Positions 9,213 to 19,240 of a stretch of 39,769 bases of DNA are shown in pieces. The stretch covers positions 1-39,769 of the forward strand of contig JAFAMB010000026.1 of assembly GCA_019233825.1 (NCBI GenBank). Reading direction: 5' to 3'. The position numbers were made by a program, and so were the translations under genes. Origin of the DNA: Verrucomicrobiota bacterium (GTDB taxonomy: Bacteria > Verrucomicrobiota > Verrucomicrobiia > Chthoniobacterales > JAFAMB01). The notes beneath the pieces were generated by a model, which was not told the origin of the DNA, did not search any database, and saw only the letters and a list, made by a program, of their open reading frames with translations. The number at the start of each line of letters is the position of its first letter. Within the stretch, counting starts at the first letter, position 1.

Positions 9213-9823
9213 CACCGGGAATAAAGCTCAACGACCAATTGCTCGTTCACGATCGGCGCGATCTCTTCGCGCGAAGGAATTCGCATCACTTTACCTTGGA
9301 ATTGGTCCTTATCCACGACCAGCCAGTCTGGCACCGGCTGAATCTGCGTAAGCTCTAGATTGCGCGTGACCAGGCGCCGAGAACCCGGCTTGTCTTTGAT
9401 CGCGACAGCATCGCCGGCCTTCAGATTGTAAGAAGCGACATTCACCTTTCGATTGTTCACAGTGACATGTCCGTGAGATACCAGCTGGCGAGCCGCGTTA
9501 CGAGAATTCGCGAATCCGAGGCGGTAAACTATGTTATCGAGTCTGGTCTCCAGCATCTGCAGCAACGTCTCACCGGTGACGCCGCGTTTCCGCAGTGCGG
9601 TCTCAAAGTAACGACGGAACTGCCGTTCGAGCAAGCCATACTGGTGGCGCAGTTTCTGTTTCTCGGCCAAAGCAGTAGCATAATCCGATTGCTTCCGGCG
9701 CGATCCCTTTGGGCCATGCATACCGGGCGGGTAATTCTTCCTCTCCAGGGCTTTGCTCGGACCAAAAAGCGCGATTCCGTACCGACGACTAATTTTCGAT
9801 TTGGGACCAGTATAACGAGCCAT
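9212..9823 (-). CDS. rpsD: 30S ribosomal protein S4
   Basis: MARYTGPKSKISRRYG; LETRLDNIVYRLGFANSRNAARQLVSHGHVTVN. Confidence 0.98.
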   Translation of the reverse strand: MARYTGPKSKISRRYGIALFGPSKALERKNYPPGMHGPKGSRRKQSDYATALAEKQKLRHQYGLLERQFRRYFETALRKRGVTGETLLQMLETRLDNIVYRLGFANSRNAARQLVSHGHVTVNNRKVNVASYNLKAGDAVAIKDKPGSRRLVTRNLELTQIQPVPDWLVVDKDQFQGKVMRIPSREEIAPIVNEQLVVELYSR

Positions 9824-9845
9824 GATAAAGTTCTTCCTCGCGAAA

Positions 9846-10436
9846 TCAGACGCGACGCTGTTTCGGCGGGCGACAACCGTTATGCGGCACCGGTGTTACA
9901 TCCCGGATAACCGAAATATCAAGACCGATCGCTTGAATTGCGCGAACGGCGGACTCACGCCCTGCGCCCGGGCCTTTGACAAGCACTTCAACTTCTTTCA
10001 GGCCATGCCCCATGGCTTGGCGGCACGCATCCTGGGCGACCAACTGCGCTGCGTAAGCGGTGCTCTTACGGGATCCCTTAAAACCCACTTTGCCCGCGCT
10101 CGACCAACCAATGACACTGCCGTTTAGATCGGTGATCGAGACAATCGTGTTATTAAAAGTTGCCAGGATGTGAGCGACTCCTGCAGAGACGTTTTTGCTG
10201 CCCTTCGCTTTGATGATCTTCGGCTTATCGGCATCTCCGCTCTCAAGCGAAAGACTCACTTTGGCCGTCTCCGGGGCAGTCGCCTCCTTTTTCGACTTCA
10301 CTTTGGGAGCGCGCGTTGCTTTCGCCTGTTCACCACTCGGAGCCGGTGTCGACGCCTCGCGGGCGCCCGCCGGAGGCGCAGTAGGCGCCGAATCCTTTTT
10401 CGGAGCGGGTGTTGGTGTCGTGGTTTCGTCGGCCAT
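9846..10436 (-). CDS. rpsK: 30S ribosomal protein S11 with ~67-aa N-terminal low-complexity extension
   Basis: [23 protein letters not shown]...[42 protein letters not shown]. Confidence 0.97.
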   Translation of the reverse strand: MADETTTPTPAPKKDSAPTAPPAGAREASTPAPSGEQAKATRAPKVKSKKEATAPETAKVSLSLESGDADKPKIIKAKGSKNVSAGVAHILATFNNTIVSITDLNGSVIGWSSAGKVGFKGSRKSTAYAAQLVAQDACRQAMGHGLKEVEVLVKGPGAGRESAVRAIQAIGLDISVIRDVTPVPHNGCRPPKQRRV

Positions 10437-10453
10437 TTCGAAGCTACCTTGGA

Positions 10454-10849
10454 TTAGACTTTACCTGCCTTTGCATCTTTGTTGCGTTGCACGCCGACAG
10501 TCTTCCGCGGACCTTTCCGAGTGCGAGCGTTTGTCGAGGTCCTTTGACCACGCACGGGTAGACCGCGAATGTGTCGGATCCCGCGGTAACATCGAATGGC
10601 CTGCAAACGTTTCAGATTTCCTTGAATGTCTCTGCGCAAATCGCCCTCGATAAGTAATCCGCTGGCATTGATGGCATGACCAATTTCACCCAGCTGTTCG
10701 GGTGTCAGGCTTTTGGCGCGTAGATTCGGATCGATGTTCGCTTGCTCAAGGATCTTCTTCGCCGTTCTGGGGCCGATGCCATAAATATACGGCAAGGAAG
10801 CTTCAATCCGCTTTTCTCCGGGTATATCAACTCCAAGTAATCGAGGCAT
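10454..10849 (-). CDS. rpsM: 30S ribosomal protein S13
   Basis: [26 protein letters not shown]...[33 protein letters not shown] at 10849, shorter than the listed ORF. Confidence 0.97.
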   Translation of the reverse strand: MPRLLGVDIPGEKRIEASLPYIYGIGPRTAKKILEQANIDPNLRAKSLTPEQLGEIGHAINASGLLIEGDLRRDIQGNLKRLQAIRCYRGIRHIRGLPVRGQRTSTNARTRKGPRKTVGVQRNKDAKAGKV

Positions 10850-10910
10850 ATTTAGTATGCGGGCCCTCCGGGTGATTCCAATCAGCCGGCGCTGATTGCA
10901 ACCAGCCGGC

Positions 10911-11024
10911 CTAGCCCTGTCGTTGTTTGTGCCGTGGGTTCTTACAAACCACGCGGACCACATTTCTTCTTTTTATAATTCTGCAGCTCTCACAGAGCCG
11001 CTTAACCGAAGGTCGTACTTTCAT
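10911..11024 (-). CDS. rpmJ: 50S ribosomal protein L36 (37 aa; below the ORF-track cut-off)
   Basis: Manual translation [37 protein letters not shown]; CxxC form. Confidence 0.96.
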   Translation of the reverse strand: MKVRPSVKRLCESCRIIKRRNVVRVVCKNPRHKQRQG

Positions 11025-11091
11025 CCAAATTCGTCCTCAGGGGACAAAAAAACGCAACCCGAGAGATACCCTCTCAGGAGCGTTTCTGACC

Positions 11092-11310
11092 TTACTTTTG
11101 CCGGAAGGTGATTCGACCTTTCGTCAAATCGTAAGGCGACATCTCTACCATAACTTTGTCTCCTGGCAAGATCCGAATGAAATGTAATCGCATTTTTCCG
11201 GAGATATGCGCCAAAATCCGATGTCCGTTTGGCAGTTCGACGCGGAACATCGTATTCGGCAACAACTCTACTACCTTGCCTTCAACTTCGATGACGTCTT
11301 TTCGCGCCAT
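11092..11310 (-). CDS. infA: translation initiation factor IF-1
   Basis: [53 protein letters not shown]. Confidence 0.98.
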   Translation of the reverse strand: MARKDVIEVEGKVVELLPNTMFRVELPNGHRILAHISGKMRLHFIRILPGDKVMVEMSPYDLTKGRITFRQK

Positions 11311-12047
11311 GTCAAAATCTCCGGTTCACCTTTCGTCACTAAAACCGTGTGTTCAAAGTGCGCGGATGGAGAGTGATCGGCTGTGACGACCGTCCAGTCG
11401 TCATCCAATACTTTGACTGCGGCACGACCCATGTTGACCATCGGTTCAATCGCCAAAGTCATCCCGGCTCTTAGTTTCGCAGTAGCCCCGGAGGTGCGAT
11501 AGTTCGGTATCTGCGGTTCTTCGTGAAGGTGGCGACCCACTCCGTGACCCACGAATTCTTTGACCACGCTGAATCCGTTCAACTCCACTTCATCCTGGAT
11601 CGCCGCGCAGACGTCCCCGAGACGGCGACCTTCGCGAGCATTTTCAATCCCCTTGTACAGAGCGTCCTCGGTGACGCCAAGGAGTCGCTGCACGTCATCG
11701 CTGATCACCCCGACCGGTATCGTAGCTGCGGTATCACCGACGAAGCCATTGAGAATGACGCCGATATCCAGCTTCACTATATCCCCATATTGAATCCGCC
11801 GGGAGCTTCCGATCCCGTGAACAACCTCGTCGTTCACCGAGATGCAGATATGCCCGGGAAATTGCCTGTAACCGAGAAAGGCGCTCCTGCAACCGGCCAA
11901 TTCCATCAGTTTCGCGGCAGATTGATCCACATCTCTCGTCGTGATCCCTGGACACAGCATAGAGGAAAGCTCCTCTAGAATATTGCTCGCCAGCCTGCAA
12001 GACGCTCGCATCCGATCGATTTCCTGTGGTGTTTTGATCGGGATCAT
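11271..12047 (-). CDS. map: methionine aminopeptidase type I
   Basis: [64 protein letters not shown]. Confidence 0.97.
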   Translation of the reverse strand: MIPIKTPQEIDRMRASCRLASNILEELSSMLCPGITTRDVDQSAAKLMELAGCRSAFLGYRQFPGHICISVNDEVVHGIGSSRRIQYGDIVKLDIGVILNGFVGDTAATIPVGVISDDVQRLLGVTEDALYKGIENAREGRRLGDVCAAIQDEVELNGFSVVKEFVGHGVGRHLHEEPQIPNYRTSGATAKLRAGMTLAIEPMVNMGRAAVKVLDDDWTVVTADHSPSAHFEHTVLVTKGEPEILTWREKTSSKLKAR

Positions 12048-12126
12048 TCCATTATCAGTCGGCTCAAATTATTAATAACCAATCGTCTTGCCCTAGAAGA
12101 ATGATTCGTTTCTTCACCCTGATGCG

Positions 12127-13629
12127 CTATCTCTGGTTGACAAATATCGAGACGGCCACCCCGGCCACAGCCAAAACCGCGAACACCAACCACATCCACA
12201 GCAAAACGCTCTCCTTGACTACTCTCCCGGTTCCGCCTACGGCGCGCTCAAAGCGGCCCCGGATGCGACCCTTGCGCAAGAAACCATCATAGTGCCGTTG
12301 AATCAGGTGAGTCTCGACCTGCCGCATCGTGTCCAGGAGGACGCCCACGATGATTAGAAGACTCGTTCCTCCAAAAAACCGCGCCGTCATTCGCGGAACT
12401 CCAAGCAGGGTAATCATCGTTTCCGGAATCACGGCGATAACAGTCAGGAAAAGAGCTCCTGCAAAAGTCAATCGAGTCAACGTGAACTCCAGAAATTCAG
12501 CCGTCGGTTTTCCCGGGCGATATCCGGGAATGTATCCGTTGTACTTTTTCAGATCATCAGCGATTTGAGTCGGTTGGAACTGAATTGCGACCCAGAAGTA
12601 GCTAAAGAAAAAGATCAGCGCCGCCGTCAAAACGTAGTGCCAGACGCCGACCGCCAAGGCATTGGAGAGGATAACCGCCCATTCCTGGTTCCGGAACGCC
12701 ATGCTCAGGATCGTAGAAGGAAAAAGCAGAATCGCCTGGGCAAAGATCAGTGGCATCACCCCGACAGAATTGACCTTCAGGGGCAGAAACTGCGTCTGGC
12801 CGCCATAGACTTTCCGGCCCACCACTCGTTTGGCGTATTGGATGCTGATTTTCCGCTGCCCTTGCGTCAGGGCGATCACCGACGCAACAACCAAAACCAG
12901 GAACGCGAGCATTACCACCAGCACTATCGGGCTTACCCGGCTAGGAGCTCCGCCGGAAGGTACGAAAGTATTCCAAACCTGCACCAGCGCGCCCGGTAGT
13001 GAGGCGACGATCCCTACTGTGATGATCAGCGACGTTCCATTGCCAATCCCGCGATCGGTAATCTGGTCGCCAATCCACATGATAAACATCGTTCCCGCGC
13101 TCAAGGTGAGCGTAGCAATAAACTGAAAGCCAAACCCGGGGTTCTCGACCAACGGGCCGAGGCGCGCCGTTATTGCGTCGATTCCCTGCAGGAACGGATT
13201 TGAGGAAGGATTCTGCATAGAGACGGCCAGCAGATATCCCTGAAAGATGCACAAGCCGAGGGTCACATACCGCGTGTATTGAGTAATCTTCTGCCTGCCG
13301 CCATCTTCCCGAGCCAGCTTGTTCAGACGCGGAATCACCGCAGTCAGCAACTGCATCATGATCGACGCGCTGATGTACGGCATAATACCCAGGGAGAAAA
13401 CCGCGCAATGCTCCAGGGCGCCTCCGGCAAAAATATTGAAAAGCGCGGCCACGCCGCCGCCAGTCGACTTCGCCATGGAGCTTTGGAACCACTCGTTCAA
13501 GACATGGGCATTCACCCCCGGGATCGTAATTGCAGCGCCTGCTCGAATAATGACAAACATCGCAATCGTGAAGAGGATGCGCTGGCGCAATTCCGGAATT
13601 TTAAAGATATTCGTGAATGCAGAAATCAT
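12127..13629 (-). CDS. secY: preprotein translocase subunit SecY
   Basis: IPELRQRILFTIAMFVIIRAGAAITIPGV; GIMPYISASIMMQLLT; GIGNGTSLIITVGIVA; QRKISIQYAKRVVGRK. Confidence 0.98.
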   Translation of the reverse strand: MISAFTNIFKIPELRQRILFTIAMFVIIRAGAAITIPGVNAHVLNEWFQSSMAKSTGGGVAALFNIFAGGALEHCAVFSLGIMPYISASIMMQLLTAVIPRLNKLAREDGGRQKITQYTRYVTLGLCIFQGYLLAVSMQNPSSNPFLQGIDAITARLGPLVENPGFGFQFIATLTLSAGTMFIMWIGDQITDRGIGNGTSLIITVGIVASLPGALVQVWNTFVPSGGAPSRVSPIVLVVMLAFLVLVVASVIALTQGQRKISIQYAKRVVGRKVYGGQTQFLPLKVNSVGVMPLIFAQAILLFPSTILSMAFRNQEWAVILSNALAVGVWHYVLTAALIFFFSYFWVAIQFQPTQIADDLKKYNGYIPGYRPGKPTAEFLEFTLTRLTFAGALFLTVIAVIPETMITLLGVPRMTARFFGGTSLLIIVGVLLDTMRQVETHLIQRHYDGFLRKGRIRGRFERAVGGTGRVVKESVLLWMWLVFAVLAVAGVAVSIFVNQR

Positions 13630-13647
13630 GAGCAGAATGACTGGAGA

Positions 13648-14094
13648 TTAACTACGAATAACCACTGCTCCCCCAGCCTTCTCGATGCCCTGGCGCGCCG
13701 TTTCGCTGAACTTGTCGGCTTCGACTGTCAACTTCCTGGTTAATTCGCCTCGGCCCAGAATCTTCAGACCGTCAAAACTTCCGTTAACGAGCCCCTTCTG
13801 ACGCAGGAGCTGTTCGGTTACATGAGTACCGTCTTCGAACTGCTCCAAGTCGCCAATATTAACAATTGCCAGAGAGGTTCTGAATGCGGCATTGTTGAAC
13901 CCCCGTTTCGGCAGCCGCCGGATGAGCGGCATTTGACCACCTTCAAAGCCGATTCGGATACTGCCGCCAGAACGCGCCTTTTGTCCCTTATGGCCTTTTC
14001 CACTGGTCTTGCCGTGACCTGAACTTTCACCGCACCCGAGCCGCTTGACCCGATGCTTCGCTCCAGGACGAAATGCTAATTCGTGTAACCGCAT
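13648..14094 (-). CDS. rplO: 50S ribosomal protein L15
   Basis: RVKRLGCGESSGHGKTSGKGHKGQKARSGG...FEGGQMPLIRRLPKRGF. Confidence 0.97.
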   Translation of the reverse strand: MRLHELAFRPGAKHRVKRLGCGESSGHGKTSGKGHKGQKARSGGSIRIGFEGGQMPLIRRLPKRGFNNAAFRTSLAIVNIGDLEQFEDGTHVTEQLLRQKGLVNGSFDGLKILGRGELTRKLTVEADKFSETARQGIEKAGGAVVIRS

Positions 14095-14175
14095 AAACTA
14101 TAGATTGCTAGTAGCTAGAGACGCGCTCGTGCACTTCCAGGTTCTTTGGTCGGCCGGAAGCGCAGGAGCAGTTCC

Positions 14176-14703
14176 CTATCTCGTTTCCTTGCCCCGCAGC
14201 TTCAGGACATCCTGGCGGCGCCGGAGCCCGCGCAATGCTTCAATAGTAGCTTTGACCACATTGGCGTGATTACTCGAGCCGAGCGACTTGGCCAGCACAT
14301 CTTTTATGCCCGCAGCTTCTACCACAGCCCGGACGCCCCCACCCGCGATCACCCCGGTACCTGGAGAAGCGGGCCGCAACAGGACCCGTCCACCGCCAAA
14401 TTCTCCGATCACTTCATGAGGGATGGTATTTTCCTGGACAGCTACTGAAACCATCGATTTGCGCGCGGAATCAGATGCCTTGCGAATGGCCTCCGAAACT
14501 TCGTTCGCCTTGCCGAAGCCATAGCCCACGCGGCCCTTATGATCCCCAGCGACGATCAGGGCGCTGAAACTGAAACGGCGCCCTCCTTTCACCACCTTTG
14601 CACAACGATTGATGAAGACCACTTTCTCCGTCGTGTCGCTCTTCTGGGCATTCCGATCACCAGATGAACTATCACCGCGACGACTTCTTACTTCCGTTGC
14701 CAT
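14176..14703 (-). CDS. rpsE: 30S ribosomal protein S5
   Basis: [43 protein letters not shown]. Confidence 0.98.
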   Translation of the reverse strand: MATEVRSRRGDSSSGDRNAQKSDTTEKVVFINRCAKVVKGGRRFSFSALIVAGDHKGRVGYGFGKANEVSEAIRKASDSARKSMVSVAVQENTIPHEVIGEFGGGRVLLRPASPGTGVIAGGGVRAVVEAAGIKDVLAKSLGSSNHANVVKATIEALRGLRRRQDVLKLRGKETR

Positions 14704-14743
14704 AATGTTTCTATAATAGCGCCCAGCCTCCAGGCCTCCGAAA

Positions 14744-15100
14744 TTAAAACTCTAATCCTCCGGCGCGAGCCGCCTCGGCCAACGCCTTCACTTTCCCGTG
14801 GTAACTAAACCCTCCGCGGTCAAATACCACAGTCTTTATGTTTTTTTGCAAACTTCTTTCGGCAACGAGCGCACCAAGTTTTTGCGCCATAGCCACATTT
14901 GCATTTGTCCGCCGATTTCCCTTCACAACCGCCTCGACGGTCGAAGCAGCAGCCACGGTTTTCCCAACAGAATCGTCGATCACTTGCGCATAAATATGCC
15001 GTCCGGAGAAGTGTACTGCGAGACGAGGGCGCTCAGCCGTGCCAACAACCCGCCGGCGAATTCGTTGATGTCGAACCTTTAAGTGATTTATCGTTGCCAT
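14744..15100 (-). CDS. rplR: 50S ribosomal protein L18
   Basis: [34 protein letters not shown]...[20 protein letters not shown]. Confidence 0.97.
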   Translation of the reverse strand: MATINHLKVRHQRIRRRVVGTAERPRLAVHFSGRHIYAQVIDDSVGKTVAAASTVEAVVKGNRRTNANVAMAQKLGALVAERSLQKNIKTVVFDRGGFSYHGKVKALAEAARAGGLEF

Positions 15101-15144
15101 TTCTATCAGGAGACGGATCAGACCTGCCTCTACTCGGATAGTTG

Positions 15145-15684
15145 CTATTGGACCGTTTTGCCTTCCTTCCGGAGAATCTGTTCGCCGACATACCGGATGC
15201 CCTTACCCTTATATGGTTCCGGCGGATAATACGATCGAATGTCGGCGGCCACCTGACCGACCACTTGTTTGTCGATGCCTTCGATCAAAATCTTGGTGTT
15301 TTCCTGCACTGTGATTTTGATAGCATCCGGAATCGGGAAGGCGACCGGATGCGAGAACCCGATATTCAAATTCAGAAACTTCCCCTGCACCTGCGCGCGA
15401 AAACCCACACCGTGAATTTCTAGTCCCTTCTGAAAACCCTGGCTCACACCTATCACCATGTTGTTGATCAAGCTACGGGAGAGCCCGTGAAGCGCCCTTA
15501 CAGCCCTGGACTCGGTATTCCGATCCAAAACTGCCTGCTTTCCTTCCACCCGGAGTTTAATCTGTTTTGGCAAAACCCACTCCAGCTTACCCTTTGGACC
15601 TTCCACCTTGATCGCACCCGAATCGGTAACAGCCATTTTTACTTTTTCAGGAATTTCGATCGATTTCTTGCCAATACGCGACAT
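15145..15684 (-). CDS. rplF: 50S ribosomal protein L6
   Basis: MSRIGKKSIEIPEKVKM...PEPYKGKGIRYVGEQILRKEGK; ATG at 15684. Confidence 0.97.
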   Translation of the reverse strand: MSRIGKKSIEIPEKVKMAVTDSGAIKVEGPKGKLEWVLPKQIKLRVEGKQAVLDRNTESRAVRALHGLSRSLINNMVIGVSQGFQKGLEIHGVGFRAQVQGKFLNLNIGFSHPVAFPIPDAIKITVQENTKILIEGIDKQVVGQVAADIRSYYPPEPYKGKGIRYVGEQILRKEGKTVQ

Positions 15685-15697
15685 ACCCAAACCTTCC

Positions 15698-16096
15698 TTA
15701 CCACACCAGAGCCAGCAACTCGCCGCCCACATGCTCTTTGCGAGCCTCGCGGCCCGTAATAATCCCTCGTGACGTCGAAAGAATTGCGACACCCATTCCG
15801 CCGAGTACCCGCGGAATATTGTGCGAGCCCACATATTTTCGGAGCCCGGGCTTGCTCATTCGTTTCAGACCGGTCAACACCGGGGTGCGATTCACAAATT
15901 TCATCGTCACTTTGATCAACGCAGGCTTGCTTTGCGTATCGACCTCGAATTCAGAGATATATCCTTCCTGTTTCAGGATCCTGGCTATTTCCTCTTTGAT
16001 TCGAGAGTAAGGCACCGATACGTCGCTCCGGTGCGCACGCGCCGCATTACGCAGCCGTGCCAGAAAATCCGCGATTGGATCTGAGAGGTTACTCAT
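15698..16096 (-). CDS. rpsH: 30S ribosomal protein S8
   Basis: MSNLSDPIADFLARLRNA...GVAILSTSRGIITGREARKEHVGGELLALVW. Confidence 0.98.
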   Translation of the reverse strand: MSNLSDPIADFLARLRNAARAHRSDVSVPYSRIKEEIARILKQEGYISEFEVDTQSKPALIKVTMKFVNRTPVLTGLKRMSKPGLRKYVGSHNIPRVLGGMGVAILSTSRGIITGREARKEHVGGELLALVW

Positions 16097-16680
16097 TTAT
16101 CATTCTCCTGCGACTGAGTCCTGGTGAGCTGCTTCTTATCACTGAACGGAACACCCAGTTCGATCAAAAGAGCTTTGGCTTCTTCATTCGTTTTCGCCGT
16201 GGTGACAATCGTAACGTCAAACCCGACATTGTGCTTAATTTTGTCCAGTTCTACTTCGGGAAAAATCGACTGATCATGGACACCCAGTGTGTAATTGCCC
16301 TGACCGTCAAATGCCTTGGGAGAGACTCCCCGGAAATCGCGGATTCGCGGCAATGCCATCTTAATCAGGCGTTCAAGGAATTCGTACATGCGGTCCCCGC
16401 GCAGAGTCACTTTCGCGCCAATCGCCTGACCCTTGCGAAGTTTAAAATTGGAAATGCTCTTTTTCGCTTTTGTTTCGGCCGGCTTCTGGCCGGTGATCAA
16501 TGAAAGCTCCCTTTTCGCATCTTCGAGCGCTTGTTTGAGGTCGCTGCCTTGAGCCGAAATGCAGGTGTTCACCACGACCTTATCCACCTTGGGCACCTGA
16601 AGAATATTTTTGTAACCCAGGCTCTTGCGAAGCGCCAACACTACTCGCTCCTGATATTCTTTGTACAGTTCGGCTTGCAT
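16093..16680 (-). CDS. rplE: 50S ribosomal protein L5
   Basis: QVPKVDKVVVNTCIS...LSLITGQKPAETKAKKSISNFKLRKGQAIGAKVTLRG. Confidence 0.98.
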   Translation of the reverse strand: MQAELYKEYQERVVLALRKSLGYKNILQVPKVDKVVVNTCISAQGSDLKQALEDAKRELSLITGQKPAETKAKKSISNFKLRKGQAIGAKVTLRGDRMYEFLERLIKMALPRIRDFRGVSPKAFDGQGNYTLGVHDQSIFPEVELDKIKHNVGFDVTIVTTAKTNEEAKALLIELGVPFSDKKQLTRTQSQENDK

Positions 16681-16683
16681 CCT

Positions 16684-16956
16684 TTATTCCTCCCGATTTT
16701 TTTTCGCAGGCTTGGCACTCCGAGTCTCGATCAGCTTCACATTCGAAATATGAATCGGACCCTCCCGGGTAATAATGGCCCCGTTGGGATTATCCTGCGA
16801 CTTGCGCCGAGTCTTCTTGATGAGGCGGACTCCCTCGATCAATACCTGCTGTTTGCTTGGTAAAACCTGCAAGACTTTGCCCGACGCTCCGCGATGGTTG
16901 CCGGAGATCACCTCCACTTCGTCGCCCTTTTTTACGTGAAACTTTGGCTTGTTCAT
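16684..16956 (-). CDS. rplX: 50S ribosomal protein L24
   Basis: [38 protein letters not shown]. Confidence 0.96.
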   Translation of the reverse strand: MNKPKFHVKKGDEVEVISGNHRGASGKVLQVLPSKQQVLIEGVRLIKKTRRKSQDNPNGAIITREGPIHISNVKLIETRSAKPAKKNREE

Positions 16957-17318
16957 AACACTTCCGGAGCGAGCGATATGATTTTCATGAAATTCTTCTC
17001 GCGCAACTCGCGAGCAACCGGCCCGAAAATGCGGGTGCCCCTGGGGTTCAGATCCTTATCGATGATGACAATGGCGTTGTTATCAAACCGCAGGTACGAC
17101 CCATCATCCCGTTTCACGGGCTGCTTCGTTCGGACGACGACGGCGCGAACAACCTCCCCCTTTTTTACGGTGCCATTCGCGGCGGCTTCTTTCACGTTGC
17201 ACGTGATCACGTCGCCGACCGAAGCATAAGGAGTTTGCTTCCCGATGACACCGATCATGGTCGCCATCCGGGCGCCCGTGTTGTCGGCCACATCTAATCT
17301 GGAACGAATCTGAATCAT
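16953..17318 (-). CDS. rplN: 50S ribosomal protein L14
   Basis: [24 protein letters not shown]...[44 protein letters not shown]. Confidence 0.98.
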   Translation of the reverse strand: MIQIRSRLDVADNTGARMATMIGVIGKQTPYASVGDVITCNVKEAAANGTVKKGEVVRAVVVRTKQPVKRDDGSYLRFDNNAIVIIDKDLNPRGTRIFGPVARELREKNFMKIISLAPEVL

Positions 17319-17337
17319 GGTCTTGCCCCTCCTGCCG

Positions 17338-17835
17338 TCAATGTTTCAATACTTCGACCAGTTGCCACCGTTTCAGACGGCTCAAAGGGCGGGTCTCTTC
17401 GACACGCACCAGATCCCCGATCGCACACTGATTGTGCTCATCGTGCACGTAAAACTTCTTGGTTCGTTTGACGATCTTCCCAAACTTGGTGTGTGGAACT
17501 CGACGAACAACCGCGACCACGATCGTCTTGTTCATTTTGTTGGACACCACCTCGCCGACACGCGTTTTCCGAAGATGCCGCTTCGGAGTCTCAGACTGCT
17601 GCGGTTGAGCCGCCGGAGCTCCCGCCAAAGGGGATTCCGAGGTTGAAGTGTGTTCGTCGGATGAACCGGCGCCCTCGACCGCCGCGGTAGGGCGAGGCTC
17701 GGTAGGGCGAGGCTCGGTAGGGCGAGGCTCGGTAGGGTGAGGCTCGGTAGGGCGAGGCTCCGTCCGAGCCGCGGCGCCTGACGTCACCAAAGGCAGTTCC
17801 TCCCCGCCTTCAGCCTTTACAGTCTCTTCACTCAT
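17338..17835 (-). CDS. rpsQ: 30S ribosomal protein S17 with long N-terminal extension
   Basis: Core [64 protein letters not shown]; upstream frame open to ATG at 17835. An internal TTG at 17628 is an alternative start. Confidence 0.92.
   Translation of the reverse strand: MSEETVKAEGGEELPLVTSGAAARTEPRPTEPHPTEPRPTEPRPTEPRPTAAVEGAGSSDEHTSTSESPLAGAPAAQPQQSETPKRHLRKTRVGEVVSNKMNKTIVVAVVRRVPHTKFGKIVKRTKKFYVHDEHNQCAIGDLVRVEETRPLSRLKRWQLVEVLKH
17686..17760. repeat. 5 x 15-bp tandem repeat inside rpsQ
   Basis: GGTAGGG(C/T)GAGGCTC repeated 5 times head-to-tail; minus strand encodes (EPRPT)n. Confidence 0.95.
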
Positions 17836-17884
17836 CTTTTCACTTTCTTATTCCTACAAACGGCTGGAAGCTCGTCCGTCCGGG

Positions 17885-18085
17885 TCACACGCCGGCTTTC
17901 CGGGTGCGCTCAGTCAGGATCGTTTCAATCCGGGCAACCTCTCTACGGTTGCTCCGGATCACGCTCGGCTTCTCCGTCGCCCCCGTCTGCTGTTGCAGTC
18001 GGAGGTTAAACGCATCTTTCCTCAACTCGTAGCGGCGAGCGAGCAGTTCATCGTTACTTAATTCGCGTAATTCTTTTATCTTCAT
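17885..18085 (-). CDS. rpmC: 50S ribosomal protein L29
   Basis: MKIKELRELSNDELLARRYELRKDAFNLRLQQQTG. Confidence 0.95.
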   Translation of the reverse strand: MKIKELRELSNDELLARRYELRKDAFNLRLQQQTGATEKPSVIRSNRREVARIETILTERTRKAGV

Positions 18086-18104
18086 TAAACCAGCCTCCGA
18101 TCAT

Positions 18105-18530
18105 TCAAGCAGCCGCAGCGTGCTGCCGGCTGATGAATCGCGTTCGAACCGGGAGCTTCGTTGCAGCCAGCCGCAGAGATTCCCGCGCGACCGATTCCGT
18201 GACGCCGTCCAATTCGAAAAGGATGTTCCCGGGGCGAACGACCGCGACCCAGTATTCGGGGTTACCTTTGCCTTTACCCATTCGGGTTTCCGGCGGCCGC
18301 TGCGTGACTGATTTGTCCGGAAAAATTTTTATCCATAGCTTCCCTTTTCTTTTCATATTGCGCGTCAACGCAATGCGCGCTGCTTCGATCTGCGTGTTCG
18401 TGATCCAAGCCCGCTCGAGCGTTTGTAACGCGTATTCACCAAACGCTATACTGATATTCCGCGAAGCGCTGCCCGCCCGACTGCCGCGCTGCGTCTTACG
18501 ATATTTTACCCTCTTCGGCAACAAAGGCAT
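18105..18530 (-). CDS. rplP: 50S ribosomal protein L16
   Basis: [17 protein letters not shown]...[28 protein letters not shown]. Confidence 0.98.
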   Translation of the reverse strand: MPLLPKRVKYRKTQRGSRAGSASRNISIAFGEYALQTLERAWITNTQIEAARIALTRNMKRKGKLWIKIFPDKSVTQRPPETRMGKGKGNPEYWVAVVRPGNILFELDGVTESVARESLRLAATKLPVRTRFISRQHAAAA

Positions 18531-18551
18531 AAGTTGTCTGCCTCCTAAAAA

Positions 18552-19238
18552 CTATCTGGAACCAGGCACGGCCTCATGCCCGGTCTCTTTCCTTGGCGGC
18601 TGCTGATCAGCCACCGGCTCCGGTTTACAAATCCAGCATTTCACACCGATTTTTCCGTATACGGTGTCCGCTTCAGCAAACCCATAATCGATCGGCGTAC
18701 GGAGTGTATGCAGGGGAATCTTCCCCTCGCGATACCATTCTGCCCGTGAGATCTCCGCGCCTCCAAGCCGGCCCGAACAACGAATTTTGATGCCCAATGC
18801 CCCAAAATCCATAGTGGTCTGAACCGCTTTCTTCATCGCCCGACGAAACGAAATACGGCGCTCAATTTGCAACGCTACGTTTTCTGCGACTAGCTGCGCA
18901 TCCAACTCAGGTGTCTTGATCTCCTGGATATCAATCTTGACCTGCTTGCCACCCGACATTCGGGTGATCTCTTCAGTCATTTTCTCGATTTCCGCACCTT
19001 TACGCCCGATCACGATCCCAGGGCGAGCCGTATAAATGGTGACCCGGATGCTATTCCAGGCCCGTTCGATCACAATCTTCGCGACCGCGGCCATGGCGAG
19101 TTTTTGCTTCACGAACTGGCGTATCTTCAGGTCGGCATGCAAGAAATCTGGAAATTCTTTCGAAGACGCATACCAGCGTGACCGCCACTCTTTACTGAGC
19201 GCGAGTCGGAACCCGATCGGATTAACTTTCTGTCCCAT
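18552..19238 (-). CDS. rpsC: 30S ribosomal protein S3
   Basis: [24 protein letters not shown]...[14 protein letters not shown]...[32 protein letters not shown]. Confidence 0.98.
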   Translation of the reverse strand: MGQKVNPIGFRLALSKEWRSRWYASSKEFPDFLHADLKIRQFVKQKLAMAAVAKIVIERAWNSIRVTIYTARPGIVIGRKGAEIEKMTEEITRMSGGKQVKIDIQEIKTPELDAQLVAENVALQIERRISFRRAMKKAVQTTMDFGALGIKIRCSGRLGGAEISRAEWYREGKIPLHTLRTPIDYGFAEADTVYGKIGVKCWICKPEPVADQQPPRKETGHEAVPGSR

Positions 19239-19240
19239 GC

